DNA of 64,000 nt from Owenia fusiformis (GCA_903813345.2 CAIIXF020000001.1:25407915-25471914); one strand, 5' to 3'; counted from the first letter of the stretch, positions 10,668 through 21,855 are shown. The notes: generated from the sequence alone by a model not told the origin. Numbers and translations are program-made.

Positions 10668-10784
10668 CTTCATCACAATTAGTTCCAGAATATCCGCTGT
10701 CGCCACAATCACACGAAAATCCCCCGTCAGTGTTAGTACAAGTCCCATGTACACAATTAACTGATACAACACATTCGTCTATAT
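10668..10784 (-). CDS. Exon: calcium-binding EGF-like module
   Basis: This 39-codon exon encodes DIDECVVSVNCVHGTC, TNTDGGFSC and CDCGDSGYSGTNCDE. The acceptor AAAAG has a poor pyrimidine tract compared with its neighbours. It is the most N-terminal of the nine CVHGTC-type EGFs. A segment of over 300 bp upstream of the donor side (about 10340-10667) matches 8590-8994. Confidence 0.86.
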
Positions 10785-11333
10785 CTTTTAAAACATAAAA
10801 ATACTATAAGTAATAACCGGCAAACTTTATTTATTTAATTGAATAATAGGTGGATGACTTGATATGCAAATATATATGTCAGATTTTTATTGACTAGGAG
10901 CACAACAATCAAACAGTCAGTCATTATTTTAATTTGGCAATGTCTGGAAATGGATGTATCTTATTCAATTCAAATAAATTTGGTTCTTCCTGCAAATTTT
11001 GGGATGAATTCCTTTTAATTCAGATTGATTTTTGGAAATGTTGAAAAATAGGTAACTGCTCATTCACTTGATTATGTATTGTACACACTGTATTATTATG
11101 TATATATTTTGCTGTCATGTTGAGTTAAACTTTCAAGCACTTGAACATTTTAGATTAATGATTTTAAATGTGGTCAATTATATACCTATGTAGGTGTCAC
11201 GACCACGAATATGTAAAAATGTTTTTATGTTTTAATGAAATAAATAAAAATAAAAAATAGGTTTACTGCTCGCTTTTACAAATATGATAAGTATAATCTA
11301 ATAGCACAATGCAAACGCGTATAGTACTCTTAC

Positions 11334-11450
11334 CTTGATCGCAATGGCTACCATCCCATCCTGCATCACATATGCAAGTATACCCTGCTTCACCGTTGTC
11401 ATTTTCACACAACCCATTGTTGCAGTTTGTTTCAGCACACAAGTCAATAT
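11334..11450 (-). CDS. Exon: EGF-like module with divergent spacing
   Basis: This 39-codon phase 1-1 exon reads DIDLCAETNCNNGLC, GEAGYTC and CDAGWDGSHCDQ. Leu replaces Glu before Cys1, which weakens the calcium-binding consensus. It belongs to a different EGF subtype from the CVHGTC group. Confidence 0.86.
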
Positions 11451-11701
11451 CTGAAAATATACGGGGTCAATACCATTTTTAAATACTCGCAATATTTGTT
11501 TTATAACTTTTCTCTTTTGTATTGTTTGAGGTATAATTAGAATTGACAAATTAGAATAAATATCGCCTATATAAAAGAGCCTCGTTGAGGTGAATAATCT
11601 ATTTTAAGCTTCACTTCTCACTCAAATAATGAAAATTTGCTATGGCGCAATATTTCCTCGATCAGCATATTTGGTAGTCACGTTGCGATGCACTTTTTTA
11701 C

Positions 11702-11818
11702 CTGTGTCACAGTTGGGGCCAAACCAGCCAGCATTGCAGGTACATTTGTAATCACCAATTTCATTTGAGCATGTCCCATGATCTCCACATGGTGTTCCCG
11801 CAGAGCATTCGTCAACAT
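11702..11818 (-). CDS. Exon: calcium-binding EGF-like module
   Basis: This 39-codon exon reads DVDECSAGTPCGDHGTC, GDYKC and CNAGWFGPNCDT. Both splice borders are consensus (acceptor CTATAG, donor GTAAAA). It is the last module before the duplicated block. Confidence 0.88.
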
Positions 11819-12358
11819 CTATAGAGAGACGAAAGTAAAACGTTAAGTCATAGTCCATTCTTACCTTGGAACCTTTCAAAAATGCAATATTAGTTTAAGT
11901 GAACCACAAAAAGGGCACCATTTTAACCAATTACTGCCCACACAATACCGAAAACTTACCAAATTGCATCGAGATTGGAATTCAGGGTTTTTATATTATC
12001 GATACGGTGACCTGAATTCAACATTGTCTTTCGATTAAACCAATTATTGAAAATATTCTGTAAAAAAACTGTCATTGATTGACAACAATTTTATGCAAAA
12101 ACTGTTTAAACATTTTTTTATTGCTGTTTTTGTAAACATTTTTGTTTTTATTAGTGCAATTGTTTTTCGTTCCCTTCTACCAACATTTCCATCACAAGTT
12201 TAAATAGTGCATACTAGCATGCACCTGTATAAAGCACAAGTAGTAGGAGATATCAGTGACATGACCCAAAAAGTGACGACCATATCATTATCTTTCCAAG
12301 AAGTAAACATTTTATGACTCAATAGGGCTGTGGGTAAAGTAGAATTAAAGTAGAGTAC

Positions 12359-12469
12359 CTTGATCACAGTTAGTCCCAGACCAGGTACTTGGGCAATTGC
12401 AAGTGTATTGATTTACGCCGTCAATGCAGTCTCCAGTACCACAGGGGTTTGGGGCGCAATCATCTATGT
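12359..12469 (-). CDS. Exon: EGF-like module, set 2 position 3
   Basis: This 37-codon phase 1-1 exon encodes DIDDCAPNPCGTGDC, NQYTC and CPSTWSGTNCDQ. It is a short EGF with six cysteines. An identical exon is at 14565-14675. Confidence 0.88.
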
Positions 12470-13387
12470 CTGCAAAAATAATGAGCATAGTCACATCATA
12501 ATGGTGTTAAATAATTTCAATTGATCAAACTGAATGGTAGGCAGGGGAGGAATTAGACTCTTTTCCTTTTCACATTTGATTGAGATCTGGAATAATTTCC
12601 TTCGTGTGCTCTTAGATGATTTCCTTTTCATGCTGTATTCTGTAACCATTTTGGTATTTTCCCGTTGGCACTTGCGCTTGCATAAAGTAGTTAAGTACTT
12701 GGGCTATGGCGTTAATGGTTGAGAAATAAGCGTCCGAACCAGCCATAGTTTTTGACCATAGTGATTTATTGTGTTTTATGCATTATGGCGACGCCTTTTA
12801 GACTGGATGTTGACAATTTGAATTAAGTTTGGACTTCGAGACTGGATTTTGTCTATCCCACATCATTTGAGACTGAATGTTCTAGTATCTTTTATGAGTA
12901 CTTAAATAATATCTAGTAATATATGCAACTATTTTAGATGTTATGAGTATTGGCTACCTATTTTAATTTTTCCTTCAACATGTATTTTAATGACTTCAGT
13001 ATGAGTGAAATGTTCTTTGGTGTTCTGGTCCTGGATTGGGGTTTTGGCTCTCGATTGAAGAGGGAAGGGGGTGTTAGAGATTATTTACCTTCACGTTGGA
13101 TCATGGTTTTGAAATATATAGGGTCTATTTTTGTATGACAGGTCTATACTTAGAGTTTGGTTTTCTTGCTAGGTTCCTTTACTGGTTTTGTTCCTCCCCT
13201 TTTGTACTTGTACTAAGACATTTATGAACTGCGAATGGAGTACGATTTTCTAGATTTCAGTGTGTGGTTTTAGTGAAGAGATTGTTGTATGTAATGTATA
13301 AACAAGACATGCGTTAAAAGATTTCAAAGAAATCAAAAGATTTCAAATGATCTCTATAATGGATTAACGTTGAAACAATTCTCTTAC

Positions 13388-13501
13388 TTATTTGACAATT
13401 GTCTCCGTTGAATCCTGTTGCACAAGTACACGTATACTCGTTAAGTCCATCGACGCAAGTTCCACCGTTAAGGCAAGGCTGAATCGCACAATCATTCAGA
13501 T
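13388..13501 (-). CDS. Exon: EGF-like module, set 2 position 2
   Basis: This 38-codon exon encodes [21 protein letters not shown] and [12 protein letters not shown]. The CLNGGTC pattern is the common Notch/Delta-type EGF form. An identical exon is at 15594-15707. Confidence 0.9.
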
Positions 13502-14006
13502 CTATAAGAAAATTGAATACATTTCTTTGGAAAAAGGAAACGGACGTTCTTATATGTTTATACTTATATTTCAACGTAGAGTATACCTGATTAATCTTCT
13601 ACAAGCAATATGCTGTACAATCTTGATTCATGACAGTAATGACAAATATGCACATAAGTAATGACATATAAGTAATGACAAGTATGTAAATATACATATT
13701 TACAACTATTAACTAGCTTTATTTGTATTAAAACGTGTTAAAAGTTGACCTTTTCGACTCAGGTTAACTAAACTGCATGAGAGACAAATGCTAGATTCAG
13801 ACTGATCAGTTACTACTTAACTAAGTATACGCACGATGTAATCGAAGGTTTAGTGATTTAAAAAGTAACTTCAATCAAAAACATGTAAGATAATAAAATG
13901 TATTGGAACATCCATATTCCCAACCGGTATTTAGTACATGTTTGCTATTAGAATATATCTATATGTCAACGTATCCAAAGACATCCTTGCGATGTAAAGT
14001 ACATAC

Positions 14007-14120
14007 CTATATCACAAACTGCCCCCATGAGACCTGGTTGACAGATACACTGGAATGCGTCCACAAGATCCACACATGTTCCATCATTTTGACAGGGGTC
14101 ACTTAGACACTCGTCGATTT
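14007..14120 (-). CDS. Exon: EGF-like module, set 2 position 1
   Basis: This 38-codon exon encodes EIDECLSDPCQNDGTC, DAFQC and CQPGLMGAVCDI. The start EIDEC with an aromatic before Cys4 fits calcium-binding EGFs. An identical exon is at 16213-16326; the tandem-duplication junction lies 26 bp upstream of this exon's acceptor. Confidence 0.9.
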
Positions 14121-14564
14121 CTTGAATGAAATTAATATATCAATACCACAATACCGAAAACTTACCAAATTGCATCGAGATTGGAATTCAGGGTTTTTAT
14201 ATTATCGATACGGTGACCTGAATTCAACATTGTCTTTCGATTAAACCAATTATTGAAAATATTCTGTAAAAAAACTGTCATTGATTGACAACAATTTTAT
14301 GCAAAAACTGTTTAAACATTTTTTTATTGCTGTTTTTGTAAACATTTTTGTTTTTATTAGTGCAATTGTTTTTCGTTCCCTTCTACCAACATTTCCATCA
14401 CAAGTTTAAATAGTGCATACTAGCATGCACCTGTATAAAGCACAAGTAGTAGGAGATATCAGTGACATGACCCAAAAAGTGACGACCATATCATTATCTT
14501 TCCAAGAAGTAAACATTTTATGACTCAATAGGGCTGTGGGTAAAGTAGAATTAAAGTAGAGTAC

Positions 14565-14675
14565 CTTGATCACAGTTAGTCCCAGACCAGGTACTTGGGC
14601 AATTGCAAGTGTATTGATTTACGCCGTCAATGCAGTCTCCAGTACCACAGGGGTTTGGGGCGCAATCATCTATGT
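14565..14675 (-). CDS. Exon: EGF-like module, set 1 position 3
   Basis: Identical in sequence and splice borders to exon 12359-12469, offset by 2206 bp. Confidence 0.86.
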
Positions 14676-15593
14676 CTGCAAAAATAATGAGCATAGTCAC
14701 ATCATAATGGTGTTAAATAATTTCAATTGATCAAACTGAATGGTAGGCAGGGGAGGAATTAGACTCTTTTCCTTTTCACATTTGATTGAGATCTGGAATA
14801 ATTTCCTTCGTGTGCTCTTAGATGATTTCCTTTTCATGCTGTATTCTGTAACCATTTTGGTATTTTCCCGTTGGCACTTGCGCTTGCATAAAGTAGTTAA
14901 GTACTTGGGCTATGGCGTTAATGGTTGAGAAATAAGCGTCCGAACCAGCCATAGTTTTTGACCATAGTGATTTATTGTGTTTTATGCATTATGGCGACGC
15001 CTTTTAGACTGGATGTTGACAATTTGAATTAAGTTTGGACTTCGAGACTGGATTTTGTCTATCCCACATCATTTGAGACTGAATGTTCTAGTATCTTTTA
15101 TGAGTACTTAAATAATATCTAGTAATATATGCAACTATTTTAGATGTTATGAGTATTGGCTACCTATTTTAATTTTTCCTTCAACATGTATTTTAATGAC
15201 TTCAGTATGAGTGAAATGTTCTTTGGTGTTCTGGTCCTGGATTGGGGTTTTGGCTCTCGATTGAAGAGGGAAGGGGGTGTTAGAGATTATTTACCTTCAC
15301 GTTGGATCATGGTTTTGAAATATATAGGGTCTATTTTTGTATGACAGGTCTATACTTAGAGTTTGGTTTTCTTGCTAGGTTCCTTTACTGGTTTTGTTCC
15401 TCCCCTTTTGTACTTGTACTAAGACATTTATGAACTGCGAATGGAGTACGATTTTCTAGATTTCAGTGTGTGGTTTTAGTGAAGAGATTGTTGTATGTAA
15501 TGTATAAACAAGACATGCGTTAAAAGATTTCAAAGAAATCAAAAGATTTCAAATGATCTCTATAATGGATTAACGTTGAAACAATTCTCTTAC

Positions 15594-15707
15594 TTATTTG
15601 ACAATTGTCTCCGTTGAATCCTGTTGCACAAGTACACGTATACTCGTTAAGTCCATCGACGCAAGTTCCACCGTTAAGGCAAGGCTGAATCGCACAATCA
15701 TTCAGAT
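15594..15707 (-). CDS. Exon: EGF-like module, set 1 position 2
   Basis: Identical to exon 13388-13501, offset by 2206 bp, with the same GTAAGA donor and TTATAG acceptor. Confidence 0.88.
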
Positions 15708-16212
15708 CTATAAGAAAATTGAATACATTTCTTTGGAAAAAGGAAACGGACGTTCTTATATGTTTATACTTATATTTCAACGTAGAGTATACCTGATTAA
15801 TCTTCTACAAGCAATATGCTGTACAATCTTGATTCATGACAGTAATGACAAATATGCACATAAGTAATGACATATAAGTAATGACAAGTATGTAAATATA
15901 CATATTTACAACTATTAACTAGCTTTATTTGTATTAAAACGTGTTAAAAGTTGACCTTTTCGACTCAGGTTAACTAAACTGCATGAGAGACAAATGCTAG
16001 ATTCAGACTGATCAGTTACTACTTAACTAAGTATACGCACGATGTAATCGAAGGTTTAGTGATTTAAAAAGTAACTTCAATCAAAAACATGTAAGATAAT
16101 AAAATGTATTGGAACATCCATATTCCCAACCGGTATTTAGTACATGTTTGCTATTAGAATATATCTATATGTCAACGTATCCAAAGACATCCTTGCGATG
16201 TAAAGTACATAC

Positions 16213-16326
16213 CTATATCACAAACTGCCCCCATGAGACCTGGTTGACAGATACACTGGAATGCGTCCACAAGATCCACACATGTTCCATCATTTTGACA
16301 GGGGTCACTTAGACACTCGTCGATTT
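16213..16326 (-). CDS. Exon: EGF-like module, set 1 position 1
   Basis: Identical to exon 14007-14120, offset by 2206 bp. In transcript order it is the first EGF after the CCP module, so its upstream intron is the original single-copy flank. Confidence 0.88.
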
Positions 16327-16458
16327 CTTGAATGAAATTAATATATCAATACCAATCCCTTTCAAAAAGCAGTCTACTACACTGAATACATTCGGCCTGT
16401 GTAAGATAGGAACGATGTAACATTTCAAGTTATGTTTCATACGTATGCAAATTGGTAA

Positions 16459-16752
16459 GTATGTGGAAGCCCAACTGTTCTGGGCTACCCAAGTGTTCCG
16501 ACTCATACCAAACTATTCTGACAGCGCAAGTGTTCCGAATTCGATTATTCCATAAGATCTGGAAATTCAAAATAGAGGGTGACAATAATATCTTTCTGGG
16601 AAATGAATGTTTCTCTAAAATGTTGGCCCTCTTTTGAAAATTTAGACCCAATTTTCGGAAATGTTGACACATACTCTAAAATGGGCCAAGTCAGAATACT
16701 TCGGCAAGCGTCGGAATACTTGGGTAGCCCAGAACACTTGAAGCTCCACATA
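16459..16752. mobile_element. Hairpin MITE in intron
   Basis: The segment starting GTATGTGGAAGCCCAA, which includes CTGGGCTACCCAAGTGTTCC, recurs as an imperfect inverted copy ending at 16752. The arms are about 80 bp around a central loop of about 130 bp. The minus-strand and plus-strand ORFs here are products of the inverted repeat, not genes. No transposase and no certain target duplication were seen. Confidence 0.65.
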
Positions 16753-17100
16753 CGTGCGAACGCAAATTGCTTCCTTTGTTTTTTAACTATGAATTAAAGA
16801 ATTTTTATTGTGAATTTCATTTTAAGTGGAATGAAAATCATATGGTTATTGACTTTGTTCAACTTATAATTCTTATAATTCCAATGCCTATTGTTCTCTT
16901 ACAATGCTGATTTGAAAATTCTTATATTTTACAAAGTGTTCATTGATGATCATCACCCTGAGATTAACAGACTTTTAAGAGAAGTTGTACATTGTAATGG
17001 GCGCTTTCTATCCTGCATGGTACAATAGTAAATAGTGTGTATGATACAATACCTACTTAATTTTGTAATTGTTGCTATGTCAAAGATTATAATTACATAC

Positions 17101-17286
17101 CTTCACATTCTAGAGGTGTTCCATCAGATGGTGACCATGAACTGCCACTGCATGTGTATTCAGTAGTTCCGCTTAAATATGTGTATCCTGATTTACAGGA
17201 ATATGTAACAACAGATCCCTCTAGAAACTCGCCAGCACGTGTTACATTCTCAGTAAGCTCAATCGTAGGAGACCCACATCCAATTC
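17101..17286 (-). CDS. Exon: CCP/sushi domain
   Basis: This 62-codon exon reads GIGCGSPTIEL, GSVVTYSC, YTYLSGTTEYTC and SSWSPSDGTPLEC. Four cysteines, the Tyr-Ser-Cys strand and a Trp before Cys4 are the CCP/sushi signature of about 60 residues in one exon. Such domains mediate protein-protein contacts in complement and adhesion proteins. Borders are acceptor TTCACAG and donor GTATGT. Confidence 0.92.
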
Positions 17287-17415
17287 CTGTGAATATGTTA
17301 AAATATGTTAAAATTCTCAAGATTTTCCCTGGATAAATAACCCTCGTGCGGAAAAAATGAAAAAAAATTGGAAAAGTTCTCTCAAATATAAAACTTATGG
17401 AAGATTTTAACTTAC

Positions 17416-17555
17416 TCTTCCTGCAGTAGGCGATGTTAACATTATTGTTATCAGACGAAGGCCATATGAACTTTGTGTCTGATTTAAGTCCAGAGTCTTG
17501 TAAGGACGTCCAGTATTGGTCCCTGGTGCAGATCTCAGCCGCATTCGCCCAACCA
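17416..17555 (-). CDS. Exon 3 of galactose-binding-like domain
   Basis: This 140-bp exon completes a domain begun at 19007-19147 and 18296-18419. It encodes GWANAAEICTRDQYW, KFIWPSSDNNN and IAYCRK. The acceptor chosen (ATTCAG before TGGTTGGG) makes the junction DFDDSGW in frame. An earlier AG does not keep the frame. The pattern W-x-IW-(S)DN-x-x-x-YCR is typical of galactose-binding-like domains found with lectin modules in invertebrates. Confidence 0.75.
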
Positions 17556-17929
17556 CTGAATGAATAACACGATCTCGTTGACTTAACAGTGCACACATAC
17601 CAGTAGTTATTAGAATAACAATGTGAATTGTGTAGATTTTGGGAATTTTGAGGAAACTCCCATTGCGTATTTATTAAGAAAATAAGCGTTTATTTGTGGG
17701 TTTCTGGTTACGTTTTGAGAGATCTTGAATTGATGAATTATAGAGTTACAGTGCGATCTTGTGCGCCAGGTGGGATTTTCTAGAGCAGAGTTCACTTGCA
17801 ATTGGCAGAGACCTCCTAGAGTCGAGACAGTCTTCCTTGAGAGAGAAGGGCGACCTTTTAAAAGTGGCAGAGAGACATCCTTGAGAGGAAACAGTCCTCC
17901 TAAGCCCTCCTTGAGTAGAGAAGTTACCC

Positions 17930-18105
17930 AGAGTGAGAGTCTGGAAGCCGGAGTATTAGAGTCCGGAGAACTATCCAGATGGGGCAAGAGTCCAGAGGAG
18001 AAAGAAAAAAGATATACCCGGAGTGAGAATCCAGAGGAGAAGTGGAGGACAAGTTACCTGAAATGAGAGTGCCTGGAGAAGTGGAGAGAAGATAGTCGGA
18101 GTATA
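17930..18105. repeat. Purine-rich degenerate minisatellite in intron
   Basis: Imperfect repeats of GAGTGAGAGTCTGGAAG-like words (GAGTGAGAAT, GAGTCCAGAGGAG, ATGAGAGTGCCTGGAG) lie in an intron of the galactose-binding-like domain. The overlapping plus-strand ORF (17761-18066) is low-complexity Ser/Glu/Arg sequence and is probably not a gene. Confidence 0.55.
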
Positions 18106-18295
18106 TACATACCTGTATCAAATTGTCTCAGTTACACCAGGTTATAGCGTTAGAGAGGGACATTATGTTTCAAATGTCAAGAAGTCTTAAAATCGCCAGG
18201 AAATTTCATATTTCATACAGGCTCAAAACTGTATGTATGTAAGGTTATTTCATTTTATACCATATTGGCAATACAATAACGCTAAGCTGATTTAC

Positions 18296-18419
18296 CTGTC
18301 ATCAAAATCAGGAAGGTACCAGTCAGTCTCAAGATTCTGAGAGCACTTCCAACTGCTGTCTGAACCGATAAGCTGGCTAGCCTGCACGGCAAGCGCTCCT
18401 GGACCACCAGTATCTATGC
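18296..18419 (-). CDS. Exon 2 of galactose-binding-like domain
   Basis: This 124-bp exon encodes IDTGGPGALAVQASQLIG, SSWKC and DWYLPDFDD. It receives one base from exon 1 and passes two to exon 3, so all three joins keep the frame. The SSWKC and W-x-LPDFDD motifs sit in the middle of the fold. Confidence 0.78.
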
Positions 18420-19006
18420 CTAAAATGAAGAATGTAAAAAGTGTAAGTGTCGGTAAAACACATTGTATAGGCTAATATCAAAGGATATTTTCTCATTATT
18501 AACAAATATTATAAGTAAGTATCTTCTTTTCAACATGGTGACCATTATATATCCGACTCGACCATCATTCATTAACTGTGAATATTAGTCTCGTACTACG
18601 TTCTATATTCAGATATTTTCAAAAACGAAATGAAACAGAATAATGCCATTTACTTTTTAGCCTACATACAATTATTGTTTTTATAAATTTAATCATTGTT
18701 AATTCATTTTCAAAGTTGTTATTAGTACATACATTTATAAAAAACTATAAATTTCATCTCCCTTTTCCTAGGCAATAGGCACCACTCTTTTTTGACGTAT
18801 TAATTGGTATATAAGTACACACTTAAAATAATGTGCAAATATTTTCACCCTAACAAACGGTCTTGTCATACAATAAAGTTTTACATATTTATTTTGTAAT
18901 ATAAAAAAGTGAATGAATAAATAACACATCGTGACGACTCATTTGTTCTGAATTCAGTTTGGTGAGTTCATCTAATTGCAACATTGGCCTTAGGTCTTCT
19001 ACTTAC

Positions 19007-19147
19007 AAACGATTGCAATAACTTTCGTATAGCCTTCGAGAAGCTTCACATAAACACGCTTCCAATCCAATCCACTTCCTAAATCTGCGCCATCTGCGTA
19101 AAACCTGTGTTCGTCATCGCATACTAGGTATACATTCAAGCCTTCCT
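19007..19147 (-). CDS. Exon 1 of galactose-binding-like domain
   Basis: This 141-bp exon encodes EGLNVYLVCDDEHRFYADG, SGLDWKRVYVKLLEG and VIAIVC. The motif V-x-x-DDEHRFY-x-DG resembles the opening strands of carbohydrate-binding beta-sandwiches. Borders are acceptor TATACAG and donor GTAAGTAG. Sugar binding is inferred from fold resemblance only. Confidence 0.75.
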
Positions 19148-19910
19148 CTGTATAACAAATAAAACCCCTTTGTAGCATTTATCTAGTATTTAACTTTATT
19201 TTCATCAATTTATGATATATTTACCTGCTAAGAATCAGTATTTAAAAAATCTTCCAGTATAGAGAATAATAAAGAATGAACTAGATATCGGCAACTCCAC
19301 GGAGTAGCAAATCCCAAAGAACACCTGTATATTAATGGATCTGTATATGTCGCAAATTTAATATTTACTAATCTCCACACTTGATCAAATTGGAAGATAC
19401 TAAAACTTAGATCTTGGCAAAGAATTCCCACATTTTTAAAACCATCTTGAAAAACAAATTTTTTGGCTGAATTCTAATTACAGCTTCACTCCTCAGAACG
19501 AGCCCAAGATACATCCATTTATTCAATGATGGTGAAATTCCCTGCAATCTGATTGGTCCATGTGACTTACATATTCTGTATTTATGCACTTTCCACTTAG
19601 CGCTAGATGCTGAGTGAAAATGACATCAGCGAGTCGGGATACGGTCCAGTATCCCAACGCCCCAGATTTCAATCCATGATATCTGATGGCAAGGAATATT
19701 TCAACATCATGGAATAAGTCTTCTTATACGGTCGTGTAATATATAGATCAATGAGAGTGTGGGGAATATGACATTGCTATAATAACATTTTGTTTTTACA
19801 TGCTAGAATGTTATAAGGAAAAAGAGAAGCATGACTTGTTCTGACTCGTAACTATTTAATGTATAATCAAGACGATCAAAAGAACTTTTATCTATGAGTA
19901 AAATGTGTAC
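19148..19910. other. Intron, nothing recognised
   Basis: AT-rich sequence without a domain-coding exon or a clear repeat. The short minus-strand ORFs at 19228-19431 and 19407-19589 have no recognisable motif and no phase-1 exon borders. Confidence 0.5.
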
Positions 19911-20024
19911 TTGTTTCGCAAAATATGCCACCAAACCCGGGAGGACAGCTGCACGTCAGGTAGCCTTGTAGGTTGTGACAGGTGCCTCCATTCTGGCAAG
20001 GGTTACTCAAACATTCATCTCGGT
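19911..20024 (-). CDS. Exon: EGF-like module between lectin and galactose-binding-like domains
   Basis: This 38-codon phase 1-1 exon encodes [21 protein letters not shown] and [12 protein letters not shown]. The NPCQNGGTC motif is a classical EGF form. The donor is GTACAC, less standard than in its neighbours. Confidence 0.9.
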
Positions 20025-20130
20025 CTAGAAAAAAGAATATTTAAAAATTGGTGGTTGTGCGAGAACAAATCTCAAACACCCTAAATTCGATGTCAAAGTC
20101 ACTCTCTTCGAATCTGGATACTATACATAC

Positions 20131-20334
20131 CTATGGGTTGTTTACACATTGTGCTATAAGACGTTCCCGTCTCACAGTCCATATCTTCCCATTTGTAATC
20201 ATTGTCTTTTTTGAATATACCACATTGTTTATCCGGGCTACTAGGCTGGCCGACAGCCCAATCGGTAAATGTAACATGTTCCTGAGAGAACCAATAGCGA
20301 TACTCATTCACATCAGAGAGGTATTGATCCGTAC
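20131..20334 (-). CDS. Exon: C-terminal half of C-type lectin domain
   Basis: This 68-codon exon encodes YRYWFSQEHVTFTDW, VGQPSSPDKQCGIF, KWEDMDC and a final MCKQP. The F-x-x-W-x-x-GQP, CG-x-F, KWED-x-C and C-K motifs are the core of the C-type lectin fold. The sugar-specifying loop has QPS where known sugar binders have QPD or EPN, and KWED stands at the usual WND position, so calcium-dependent sugar binding is uncertain. Confidence 0.9.
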
Positions 20335-20815
20335 CTGTAAAGATCAAATATTATTATCAAATATCGAATGATTTATTGGATCATTCTCGGAAATCTGCCT
20401 GTCGATTTCGATTCTGAACCACATAGTTTCAGAAAACTGACATATTACTCTAAGCTCGACAGTTATGTTTTGTAACTCTGGTACGTTTAAAATCGAATCA
20501 ACAATGCCCTTTCTAGTTTGCCATTAATATACAAGGTGCCCCGAAACAATTACACCAAAAAAAAAAACGAAATTACTTTGTGAGTGGTGAAGGAATATTC
20601 TTGAAAAGCCATCTGACAGACAATTTTTTAATGATGATGATTTTTTTTATTTTGAATTCGATGACGGGAAATAGTCATTCCCATCTCACTTGGGTACAAT
20701 TTAATAAACGCGAATTAGCAAACGTGCGTTTCAAAAACATACACATACTACTGGGGTCTACATTGCTAATGAAATCCTGTTGTATGTTGAGCTTTGAAAT
20801 GTTGAACTTTGAAAC

Positions 20816-21331
20816 CACACTGGAATAGCCTGACAACGGTAAAGTCAGATAACGTTGTCACATATGGCGGACATAACTGTCGCCTCAATTAGATTTGCAT
20901 GACCTGTACAGTATGTTTAATAGAGCACCTAGACTAAATTACCTTTGAACAACACTCCATCAAAGTTTCTTTATACTCATTATACAGTTAATAATGTTCT
21001 ACAATCGAAATAAAGTCTTTAATTTAACCAATCAAAATGAGATACGGGACAACGGACACTGTATAACCATATATGCAGTTGTCAAATTCAAATTCCGTTG
21101 TCACTGGCGATATCGAAGATGCTATATTGTTGCGATTCACGACCAAATGTGATCGAAATTGGAATTTCATATTATAATACATCATCACAAGAGCTTAATA
21201 CATGCACAGAATTAGCGACGATAAAATCCCATGAAATGAGGACCAAGCGATTAAACATTTGAAGCGACGGTTATGTCCGCCATTTATGAAAACGGTATCT
21301 GACTTAACCGTTGTCAGGCTATTCCGGTGTG
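20816..21331. mobile_element. 516-bp MITE with CACAC-GGAATAG ends
   Basis: The left end CACACTGGAATAGCCTGACA and the complement of the right end match over at least 65 bp, including ATGGCGGACATAAC. The centre shows no coding motif. It lies in the intron that splits the C-type lectin domain. I found no convincing target duplication, so the superfamily is unknown. Confidence 0.75.
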
Positions 21332-21654
21332 TGAGATGTCATTTCAAACATTTTTGAAAAGGGCATCAGGACTAATAAAATCCTATTATATGCGAATTTC
21401 TAAAAACTGATATCGCATTATTTGATTTATGCAATTTCTCGCTATACTTTTTTATTGGGTTAACTCTGATGAGGTCAGGTTGATGTTTGTCATGATAAGG
21501 TACATTTTGTAGAGACGCTTTTAGACGAGGAAGGCACGTGTTGTGTGTATTATTGATTAAGTTTTAACATAGATAACTCTCTGACAACTCTTTTTTCAAA
21601 TCCTGATTGAAACCAATTAGATTATTTGGATTTCTCTGTATTTTTGTCACTCAC

Positions 21655-21855
21655 CCATCCACCAGTCTCCTTGGTTCAGAGCTGTGAAGTAGTGTTTCAG
21701 CCACGTCCAGTCCGCGCTATCCATAACATCGACTATCGAAGCAGTATATGAATCGGTGCAATGCTTTTTGCCAGGTATAAGCGTTTTCTTTCCAACCGGA
21801 ATGTAGCAATAGTTGTGTTTTTGCTTACCCGATTGTGGACAATTGTCATATACGT
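21655..21855 (-). CDS. Exon: N-terminal half of C-type lectin domain
   Basis: This 67-codon exon encodes YDNCPQSGKQKHNYCYIP, KKHCTDSYTASIVDV, DWTWLKHYFTAL and GDWWMG. The C-x-A-x-I-V-x-V helix region and the final W-W-x-G turn fit the first half of the lectin fold. The acceptor is TTTCAG and the donor is GTGAGT, both strong; the phase matches exon 20131-20334. It starts with two extra cysteines, as in long-form lectin domains. Confidence 0.88.

Larger units (their letters stand above)
11941..16352. repeat. Perfect-looking 2206-bp tandem duplication
   Basis: Bases 11941-14146 recur as 14147-16352 with a constant offset of 2206 bp. I saw no mismatch in any segment compared, including introns and ORF translations. 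The junctions are simple, with two bases (CA) of microhomology. Each copy holds three EGF exons, so the duplication keeps the reading frame and adds three modules. This could be a very recent duplication, a haplotype-collapse error or an assembly artefact. Confidence 0.95.

Noticed and set aside
12534-15867. Small ORFs on the plus strand in duplicate (12534-12722 and 14740-14928; 12950-13138 and 15156-15344)
   Set aside because: They lie in introns, have no domain, and occur twice only because of the 2206-bp duplication.
17761-18066. 101-codon plus-strand ORF
   Set aside because: It is a degenerate purine-rich minisatellite in an intron on the opposite strand to the gene; no domain.
20541-20567. 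ACAAGGTGCCCCGAAACAAT as a mariner-type end
   Set aside because: It looks like a transposon terminus, but I found no inverted partner nearby.
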